From positions 1,674,001 to 1,738,000 of the forward strand of contig NZ_JAWJEJ010000001.1 in the NCBI RefSeq assembly GCF_032911445.1: a DNA stretch of 64,000 bases. Direction: 5' to 3'. Each line of letters begins with the position of its first letter. The stretch's first letter is position 1. A program made the position numbers and the translations under genes. Source of the DNA: Sphingomonas sp. HF-S4. GTDB lineage: Bacteria > Pseudomonadota > Alphaproteobacteria > Sphingomonadales > Sphingomonadaceae. The notes below the pieces were generated by a model that did no database searches, had not been told where the DNA came from, and worked only from the letters and a program-made list of their open reading frames with translations. Shown here piece by piece: positions 58,031 through 64,000 of the stretch.

Positions 58031-59794
58031 CTAGTCGATTGAATGGCACTCAACCGGTTCGGCTAAGCGCCAATCTACGCTTCGACCGAAGGAAACTGCC
58101 TCGTCCGCCTCAAGCGCTGGGGCAATCAGGAAACCTTGAATGCGGTCGCATCCAAAATCCCGTAGCGCCTCGAGCTGCTCCTTGGTTTCGACGCCTTCGG
58201 CGACCACCCCCAGGCCGAGCCGATGCGCCAGGCGGATTACGCTCTCGACGATCACCCGATCCTTGCTGTCGCGGCAAACTGCATCGATGAAGCTGCGATC
58301 GATTTTCACATGGTCGATCGGAAGCGACCGCAGATGGGTAAGCGATGCGAAACCGGTGCCGAAATCGTCGAAGGCAATGCGAATTCCGGCATCGTGGAGA
58401 CGATCGACCGCGCGCTTGACGATGCCGCCATTGCGATCGAGGAGCATTCCTTCGGTGATCTCGACGCAAAGGCGTTCTGGCGCGATCCTGCGGCTATTCA
58501 CGGCCGCAAGGATGGATTCGATAAATCCGGTTGCACGAAAGTCGGCCAGCGTCGCATTGATCGCGATCGAGCCGAAGTCGATGCCGGCGGCTGTCCAACT
58601 TTCAATCTGGCCCAAAGCGCGATTGACGACAAAGCGCCCGATCTCAGACGCAGTATGCTCGTCTTCGAGCGCCTCTAGAAACGCAGCCGGCGATGCGCGC
58701 CCGCTTTTCGGGTCGTCCCAGCGCAGCAGTGCCTCGAAGTTCATCTCGCCCGGCGCCTCGGTGCTGATGATCGGTTGGTAAAGCAAGGTCATTTCACCCG
58801 CGGCAAGAGCGTGCCGGACCCTGCTTCGCAGCCCGGCGATCCGGTCCGCCTCGGTTCTATAGGCGAGCTCGAAGCGCTGCGTGCGATTCCTTCCTTTTCG
58901 CTTCGCAGCGTACAGCGCCATATCCGCGCATTTCAGCAACTCCGCCGCGCTAGATCCGTCTTCCGGGAAGCAGGCGAACCCCATGCTGGCGCTCGCCGCG
59001 AAACCCGGCACGATCTCCCGGGAGGGATCGAGTGTCTCGAGAATTTCCGCCATGCGGGAGCCGACGGAAATGCCGCTGGTTTGGACGATCAGGGCGAACT
59101 CGTCCCCGCCGAGGCGCCCGATCGCATCCCCTTCCGCCAGGGCATCGCCGAGTTGGGTCGCAACATGGACCAGCAGTGCGTCGCCTGCATCATGCCCTGC
59201 GGTGTCGTTCACCTCCTTGAAATGGTCCAGATCAAGTATCGCGATGGCGAGCGGCTCCCCCGCTTCGATGGCATGACTCATCAGCTCGAGAACCCGCCGG
59301 CGGTTGGGCAGACCCGTCAGCGGATCGACGTTCGCGAGGTTCCATAGCCTCTGCTCGGCTTCCTTCAGCGGAGTCACATCGAACCGGATGGCCGTATAAC
59401 TCGCGATGCGACCCTGCGTGTCGCGATGCGGTACGATTGTAGTGTCGACCCAATACAGCGCGCCGTTTTTGGACCGATTGCACAAGGTTCCATGCCAGAC
59501 CCTGCCGCGCGAGATCGTCCGGTACAGATCGACAAAGAAGCTGCGATCATGAAAGCCGGACCGTACGATGCGGTGATTGGCACCGATGAGCTCGGCTTCG
59601 CTGAACCCGCTCAGGTCGCAAAACTTCTGGTTGACCGAAGTGATCGTCCCGTGTGCGTCGGTCACCGCGACGATGGCGGCATGGTCCAGCGCCTCGCGGT
59701 GGAACGCCGCCAGGTTTTCGAGCTCGCTCTCGCGTGTATCGCGCCGCCGGCGCCGCGCCGCAGGGGATCCCCCAAAGTCTAGGTCGATCTTCAT
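58031..59794 (-). CDS. PAS-GGDEF-EAL bifunctional c-di-GMP protein
   Basis: A 587-residue soluble protein. A PAS/PAC domain covers about 30-150 (AIVAVTDAHGTITSVNQKFCDLSGFSEAEL), then a GGDEF domain (RLGGDEFAL), then EAL. The EAL domain has its full active site: FEALLRW, the Asn in NATLADF, EITEG, DDFGTG, KIDRSF, AEGVET. So phosphodiesterase activity is predicted; cyclase activity is possible because GGDEF is intact, though without an RxxD site. The ATG at 59794 (MKIDLDFGGSPA) is preferred over upstream codons. Confidence 0.94.
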   Translation of the reverse strand: MKIDLDFGGSPAARRRRRDTRESELENLAAFHREALDHAAIVAVTDAHGTITSVNQKFCDLSGFSEAELIGANHRIVRSGFHDRSFFVDLYRTISRGRVWHGTLCNRSKNGALYWVDTTIVPHRDTQGRIASYTAIRFDVTPLKEAEQRLWNLANVDPLTGLPNRRRVLELMSHAIEAGEPLAIAILDLDHFKEVNDTAGHDAGDALLVHVATQLGDALAEGDAIGRLGGDEFALIVQTSGISVGSRMAEILETLDPSREIVPGFAASASMGFACFPEDGSSAAELLKCADMALYAAKRKGRNRTQRFELAYRTEADRIAGLRSRVRHALAAGEMTLLYQPIISTEAPGEMNFEALLRWDDPKSGRASPAAFLEALEDEHTASEIGRFVVNRALGQIESWTAAGIDFGSIAINATLADFRATGFIESILAAVNSRRIAPERLCVEITEGMLLDRNGGIVKRAVDRLHDAGIRIAFDDFGTGFASLTHLRSLPIDHVKIDRSFIDAVCRDSKDRVIVESVIRLAHRLGLGVVAEGVETKEQLEALRDFGCDRIQGFLIAPALEADEAVSFGRSVDWRLAEPVECHSID

Positions 59795-60004
59795 GGCATC
59801 GCTCAAACAAAGGATGTGATGCCCTATCGTCCCTCCAACGGGTAAACGCCGGGCAAAGCGCCGCTCCAGCATTTGTGCCGAAGTACTAATACCGTGCTGC
59901 CCCCTAGGCCCGCGCCGGAGATATGCACCGCACGGGATGCCGAGATGCACCATGCAAAAAATGAGAACACCGCCACACCGTCACGCTTGCCGCTCGTTTT
60001 TCCG

Positions 60005-60205
60005 ATGGCGACGCTTCGAACGATGTCGTTATACGTAACATCGCATCACGGCCTGATGCTTGAAACGCGCCAGCCGCTTCGTCGGGGAGCCTATGTCGAG
60101 GTACGCCGCGGAACCGCACGCGTGGTCGCTCGCGTCATCTGTCGGCAAGCGGTCGATGCGGGCCACGCAGCCAAGACCCGCTTGATGCGCAGCCCTAGCC
60201 GTTAG
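60005..60205 (+). CDS. PilZ-like fragment
   Basis: A frame of 66 codons from MATLRTMSLYVTSHHGL. The part GLMLETRQPLRRGAYVEVRRGTARVVARVICRQ resembles the second half of a PilZ c-di-GMP-binding domain, but the RxxxR motif of a complete PilZ is not visible. An earlier ATG at 59945 is possible. It may be a small protein or a truncated copy. Being next to the GGDEF-EAL gene fits a c-di-GMP theme. Its last 11 bases overlap the convergent response regulator. Confidence 0.5.
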   Translation: MATLRTMSLYVTSHHGLMLETRQPLRRGAYVEVRRGTARVVARVICRQAVDAGHAAKTRLMRSPSR

Positions 60206-60851
60206 CGGCGCCCCGGCAGACTCGCCCGTCGGGACCGTAAGCCGCAAAGACAAGGTGGAAGGCTTGCGCCAGGGTCTTGGCAAGGAGTTTTCGCAGGATA
60301 TTGGCCCGATAGACTTCGATCGTCCGAGCGCTGATGCCCAGCCGATGGGCGATTTGCTTGTTGATCAGCCCATCGAGCAGGGCGTCCAGAACTTGCGCTT
60401 CGCGCGGGGACAGGACCGCGAGCCGCAGTTGCGCTTCTTTCCTGCCATTTTCTGCCTGACACATCAGGGCGCGCGCCTCGAAACCCCGAGCAAGGCAATC
60501 AAGAAGGAGCACGGGGTCGCAAGGCTTTTCGAGAAAGTCAAAGGCACCGGCCTTCATCGCATTGACGCTGTGACCGACTGTGCCGTGACCCGTCAGGATA
60601 ATGGGCAAATATTTATGCTGGGGCTGCACCTCGCAAAGTACGGCCATGCCGTTGTGCCCGCGCATGTTGAGGTCGAGAAGAAGCACTCCTTCCGCCAGTG
60701 CGGGTGACCGCGCAAGAAATTCGGAGCCAGACGCAAAGCACTGCACAAGGCAATCCGAAATACGGCCTAGCAACCGCGCCAGAGAGTGGCGAACCGCATC
60801 GTCGTCATCGACAATATATAGGTTCCTTTTCAGCTGTCGCGCGGTGCTCAT
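60195..60851 (-). CDS. FixJ/LuxR-type response regulator
   Basis: A 218-residue regulator. The receiver domain has acidic residues in IVDDDDAV, the phospho-acceptor Asp60 (LLLDLNM), the TGHG strand and the Lys in FLEKPCD. A LuxR-type helix-turn-helix lies at the C-terminus (SPREAQVLDALLDGLINKQIAHRLGISARTIEVYR). It has no kinase of its own strand; it is divergent from the FixL-like kinase across 240 bases, which may be its partner too. Confidence 0.93.
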   Translation of the reverse strand: MSTARQLKRNLYIVDDDDAVRHSLARLLGRISDCLVQCFASGSEFLARSPALAEGVLLLDLNMRGHNGMAVLCEVQPQHKYLPIILTGHGTVGHSVNAMKAGAFDFLEKPCDPVLLLDCLARGFEARALMCQAENGRKEAQLRLAVLSPREAQVLDALLDGLINKQIAHRLGISARTIEVYRANILRKLLAKTLAQAFHLVFAAYGPDGRVCRGAANG

Positions 60852-60900
60852 CGTGCACTCCGATACTGTCCGTCAGCTAGGTTTTGCACTATACCATCAG

Positions 60901-60926
60901 AGCGTACGATATGGCATTTATACGCT
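60901..60926. promoter_or_regulatory. Spaced inverted repeat in the divergent regulatory region
   Basis: AGCGTA and TACGCT are separated by 14 bases, about 50 bases upstream of the response-regulator start and 165 upstream of fixL. The geometry suits a dimeric regulator binding two neighbouring major grooves. No known consensus is matched. Confidence 0.35.
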
Positions 60927-61092
60927 GACCAGCATCGGGACCGGGCGGACTTTGAGCATATCTAGCACTCCGTTCGAGAACGTAGGACTACTGCATTGGC
61001 ATACCCTCCAATTCGCGTATTTTGACAGCGAGTTTGCAGGAGGGAGTCGGTGACGCGGGTGGGCAACGTGTCTCGCAGGAAGCGACGCGGGC

Positions 61093-62610
61093 GTGCCTGA
61101 TTCACCCTGCGATCCTTTTGTAGCGACCTTTGCGCTGGCCGCAGTTGGCATCGCGCATGTCGGCCTCGACGGCAGATGGCTGCGCGTCAATCGCACCTGC
61201 TGCGAGATTACCGGCTGTACCGAGGAGGAATTGCTCCAGGGCCGGTTCCAAGAGATTACCCACCCCGATGATCTAGGATCGGATCTGGAGAATATCGAAC
61301 GCCTGCTCTCAGGGAAGGGCCGGCACTACTCCATGGAGAAGCGCTACGTCCGAAGAGACGGGAGCCTGATATGGGTGAACCTGTCGGTCACCCTCGTCTC
61401 GAAGCCCGACGGCGCTCCCGACTTCTTCATTTCGCTGATCACCGACATATCCAGGGCCAAGGCGCTCGAGGCAGACCTGATCGCGAGCGAGGCCCGGTAT
61501 CGCTCGATTTTTGATGCGGCGGTAGAGGCCATGGCGGTAATCGACCATCAAGGCTCGATCCAGTCGGTCAATCCTGCGGTCGAGCGCATCTTTGGGTACC
61601 AACCCGAGGAACTTGTCGGGCGAAACATCAAGGTGCTTCTGCCACGCGCTATCGCGGCGAAGCATGACGGGTATCTCGAGCGATACAGAAGGACAGGCGT
61701 GCCAGGAATTATCGGCAAGGGCCGGGACGTCGAGGGCCGGCGCAAGGACGGTACCCTTGTCGCGCTGGACCTGAGCGTCGCCCAATGGACACATGACGAC
61801 CGTACCTATTTCACCGGCACCATGCGCGACGTATCGAAACGCCGGGCCACCGAGGCAGCACTGCTCCAGAGCCGGGATGATCTGCAATCGCTCCAGACCG
61901 AATATGCCCACCTCGCCCGGGTGACCGAGATGGGGGAAATGGCGTCCGCGATCGCTCATGAGATCAATCAACCTCTGACCGCGATCGCAAACAACCTCAA
62001 CGCGGGGCTCTATGCGATCGAGGCCTGCGACGCCATCGAAGCGTCGGCTGAGGCGCGGATCGTCATGAAGGCGGCGGCCGACCAAGCGATACGAGCGGGA
62101 CTGATCATTCGCCGCCTGCGGGAATTCGTCGGCAAGACGACTGGCGAGCGACGGCTCGAAGCAATCACGCCCCTGATCGAGGCGGCCCGCGACCTTGCGC
62201 TGATCGATGCGCCGGCGCATGGCATCGAGGTGGAGATGGCGGACGACGGGCAGGACCTTCACGCCACTATCGATGCGATTCAGCTTAAGCAGGTGCTGGT
62301 CAATCTGCTACGTAATGCAGTCGATGCGCTTCTCACCCTGCCCAAGGGGGCTCAGAGGAAGATTCGCATCGCTACCGGTTTGAGCGACATTGCAGGACAG
62401 TTTCACATCACCCTGTCCGATACCGGCCCGGGCATTCCCGACCGGCTGCGACAATCGATCTTCGAACCGTTTTTCACCTCGAAATCGCACGGGATGGGCA
62501 TGGGACTCTCGGTTTGCCAGCGGCTGGTCGAGGCACATGGCGGAACGATCATGCTCGAGCCGACAAAACTGGGAGCGAGTTTTCGAGTAAGCCTGCCCCT
62601 GGACCGATGA
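61093..62610 (+). CDS. fixL: FixL-like haem-PAS oxygen-sensor histidine kinase
   Basis: A 505-residue soluble kinase: PAS1 (about 10-120), PAS2 (about 132-255), HisKA with AIAHEINQPLTAIANN (His289), and an ATPase domain with the N-box NLLRNAVDALL, DTGPGIP and GMGMGLSV. PAS2 keeps the FixL haem pocket: His191 in KHDGYLERYRR, with Arg197 and Arg211 at the spacings (+6, +20) of the haem-ligand His200 and of Arg206 and Arg220 in Bradyrhizobium FixL. It also has RRKDGT and YFTGTMRD. So it is predicted to bind haem and sense O2. GTG start. It is followed by fixJ. Confidence 0.92.
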   Translation: MPDSPCDPFVATFALAAVGIAHVGLDGRWLRVNRTCCEITGCTEEELLQGRFQEITHPDDLGSDLENIERLLSGKGRHYSMEKRYVRRDGSLIWVNLSVTLVSKPDGAPDFFISLITDISRAKALEADLIASEARYRSIFDAAVEAMAVIDHQGSIQSVNPAVERIFGYQPEELVGRNIKVLLPRAIAAKHDGYLERYRRTGVPGIIGKGRDVEGRRKDGTLVALDLSVAQWTHDDRTYFTGTMRDVSKRRATEAALLQSRDDLQSLQTEYAHLARVTEMGEMASAIAHEINQPLTAIANNLNAGLYAIEACDAIEASAEARIVMKAAADQAIRAGLIIRRLREFVGKTTGERRLEAITPLIEAARDLALIDAPAHGIEVEMADDGQDLHATIDAIQLKQVLVNLLRNAVDALLTLPKGAQRKIRIATGLSDIAGQFHITLSDTGPGIPDRLRQSIFEPFFTSKSHGMGMGLSVCQRLVEAHGGTIMLEPTKLGASFRVSLPLDR

Positions 62611-62657
62611 ACTCCTGCACCCGCAAAGTTCCTGAGTATCTACAATAAGGATAATAC

Positions 62658-62670
62658 CGCAGTTACTGCG
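62658..62670. promoter_or_regulatory. Perfect palindrome at the fixJ translation start
   Basis: CGCAGT-T-ACTGCG ends one base before the fixJ ATG. It replaces the position of a normal ribosome site; an AAGGAT lies just upstream of the palindrome. It could be a protein operator or an RNA hairpin that limits fixJ translation. Confidence 0.4.
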
Positions 62671-62671
62671 C

Positions 62672-63307
62672 ATGTCCTCTAAGATGATCCTGATTGTCGA
62701 TGACGACGAAGCGGTTCGCGCTGCGACAGAAAGACTGCTGCTGCGTAAGGACCATTGTGTCCGCACTTTCGCAAATGGCGACGCATTGCTCGCGGCCGAC
62801 GATATGGCGGAGGCCGATTGCATCCTTCTGGACATCCGCATGCCCGGCACGGATGGCCTCGGCGTCCTGAGAGCGCTGCGCAACCGCACTGAGGTCCCGC
62901 CGGTCGTCATGATGACCGGTCATGGGGATGTTCCGATTGCCGTCGAGGCTATGCAACTGGGTGCCGCCGACTTCGTCGAGAAGCCTTACACCCCCGAGCG
63001 CTTGTTCCACGCCATCGAGGCAGCGCTTCAAATGTCACCGCTGCCACGCACGGCCGCCCCCGATGACGCCGCCGCGGCCGCCCTGCGCAGGCTGCCCTGG
63101 CGCCAACAACAGGTCCTCGCCGGGATCGCCCAAGGGCATCCGAACAAGATTATCGCGTTCAAGCTCGGGCTGAGCCCCCGGACCGTAGAGGCCTATCGCG
63201 CCAAGCTCCTCACGCGCCTCAACGTGCGCGGCACGGCGGAAGCCGTTCGGTTCGCGCTGGCGGCCGGGCTAGATACCTCGATCTTCGAGCAGGACGCGAA
63301 CCCCTAG
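62672..63307 (+). CDS. fixJ: FixJ-like response regulator
   Basis: A 211-residue regulator. Receiver domain: IVDDDEAV, phospho-acceptor Asp54 (ILLDIRMPGTDG), MTGHGDVPIAVEAMQLGA and FVEKPY, close to FixJ. The C-terminal LuxR-type domain reads QQVLAGIAQGHPNKIIAFKLGLSPRTVEAYRAKLL. It begins 61 bases after the FixL-like gene on the same strand and is its expected partner. In rhizobia FixJ activates fixK and so microaerobic respiration; the targets here are unknown. Confidence 0.93.
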   Translation: MSSKMILIVDDDEAVRAATERLLLRKDHCVRTFANGDALLAADDMAEADCILLDIRMPGTDGLGVLRALRNRTEVPPVVMMTGHGDVPIAVEAMQLGAADFVEKPYTPERLFHAIEAALQMSPLPRTAAPDDAAAAALRRLPWRQQQVLAGIAQGHPNKIIAFKLGLSPRTVEAYRAKLLTRLNVRGTAEAVRFALAAGLDTSIFEQDANP

Positions 63308-63421
63308 TCGCAGGGTTGCCGCTGGCAGTGGGATGAGCACCCGGGCGTAGGCGCGCGGCAAGGACACCTCAAAGCGATCTGGTGGACAATGCGTCGCCAC
63401 CACCTTCCGCCCGGGCTGCTT

Positions 63422-64000
63422 TCAGAAGGTCGCCCATTCCACCGATGCAACTGCCGCGGGCGGCGGGGCAGGCCCGCGCAGAGGTGCAACCGCCCGGTGG
63501 GAGCGGGCGGGCTTCTGCGCCGGTGGCGTTTCCCCAATGGCGAATTTCGCGGCTTGGTCCGCGAGGCCGGCAACTTCCGACGAAAGATTGCGGGCGGCGG
63601 CGGATGTTTCCTCGACCATCGCGGCATTTTGCTGAGTGGCCTGGTCCATATGCAGCACCGCGGCGCTGATCTCACCTATGGCGGCGGACTGAGCCTGATT
63701 GTCCGAGGCCATGTGCGCCAGCAGCCCATGGACTTCCCCGACATCTCCAGAAATGCTTCCCAGCGCCGCATCCACGCGTCCGACCATCTCGACGGCGCCG
63801 ATGATATCGCGCTGTGTCGCTGTAAGCTGATCGCGCGCGCGCCCGGCCTCTTCCTCGGCGCGCATCGCCAGGGCGGAAACCAAATCGGCGACGACGGCGA
63901 AACCGCGACCTGCTTCCCCTGCGCGGCCGGCTTCGACGGCGGCGTTCATCGCGAGAACGCGGGTCTGGAAGGCGATCTTATCGAGACCCTCTATGACGCT
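63422..64000 (-). CDS. Methyl-accepting chemotaxis protein, C-terminal part
   Basis: The window holds the last 192 codons. The sequence has the hairpin-tip signature ([33 protein letters not shown], close to the canonical receptor tip) and the descending coiled coil with [28 protein letters not shown]. The tip has Gly in place of the usual Ala in VEAGRAG. A Pro-rich tail (about 40 residues) ends the protein; no CheB/CheR pentapeptide is seen. The 5' part lies outside the window. Confidence 0.93.
   Translation of the reverse strand, partial: SVIEGLDKIAFQTRVLAMNAAVEAGRAGEAGRGFAVVADLVSALAMRAEEEAGRARDQLTATQRDIIGAVEMVGRVDAALGSISGDVGEVHGLLAHMASDNQAQSAAIGEISAAVLHMDQATQQNAAMVEETSAAARNLSSEVAGLADQAAKFAIGETPPAQKPARSHRAVAPLRGPAPPPAAVASVEWATF

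Overview
This is a GC-rich chromosomal segment of an alphaproteobacterium, most likely a sphingomonad (Sphingomonas or a close relative). Four things point there: the gene order nuoA-nuoI with extra small genes, the transketolase-gap-pgk-class I aldolase cluster, zapA followed by a 6S-RNA-like structure and 5-formyl-THF cyclo-ligase, and short palindromic repeats of a kind I associate with sphingomonad genomes. The assignment rests on gene content and protein style, not on a marker gene.

Region 1 (1-8,700, minus strand) is the respiratory complex I operon nuoA-B-C-D-[NTF2/SnoaL-like]-E-[57-residue membrane protein]-F-G-H-I. Every junction overlaps by 1-10 bases, so the two extra genes are translationally embedded in the operon. 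A Fur-box-like sequence lies upstream of nuoA.

Region 2 (8,850-27,640) is housekeeping. It holds an inositol-monophosphatase-family enzyme, efp, a GFA-family zinc protein, an LytM peptidase next to an L,D-transpeptidase, thiE, an O-methyltransferase, class I aldolase, pgk, gap and tkt. On the other strand come zapA, a probable 6S RNA, fau, DUF2842, and a DoxX gene broken by a frameshift. Two tRNA-Asp genes, an AI-2E-family permease, glpK, a DUF2809 protein and a DUF885 metallopeptidase-like protein follow.

Region 3 (27,710-30,297) is a small tRNA-Ile2-associated insertion flanked by a 17-bp repeat of the tRNA 3' end. It holds a MITE-like element and one oxidoreductase, with no integrase.

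Region 4 (30,288-41,635) returns to backbone: a polysaccharide-deacetylase-like protein, a histidine kinase with a degenerate ATPase domain, an Lrp/AsnC regulator, a TPR protein, gyrA, DUF952, and a DUF2946-like protein next to a TonB-dependent receptor.

Region 5 (41,735-54,290) is a genomic island of about 12.4 kb in tRNA-Glu(CTC), bounded by a perfect 50-bp repeat of the tRNA 3' half, with a third, diverged tRNA-Glu fragment inside it. The cargo looks defence-related: a nucleoside-deoxyribosyltransferase-like protein, an SPL-type radical SAM protein, a membrane protein, a possible PIN-like protein, a zinc-ribbon/HEPN-like protein, and a 2,039-residue protein with DUF4011, SF1 helicase, Vsr-like nuclease, DUF3320 and Schlafen/AlbA parts. 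No integrase is visible.

Region 6 (54,694-64,000) is regulatory and signalling: a frameshifted AraC regulator, a serine beta-lactamase-like hydrolase, a GGDEF protein, a PAS-GGDEF-EAL protein, a PilZ-like fragment, and an orphan FixJ-type regulator. Divergent from the last are a FixL-like kinase that keeps the haem-PAS key residues and its FixJ partner. The window ends inside a chemoreceptor gene.
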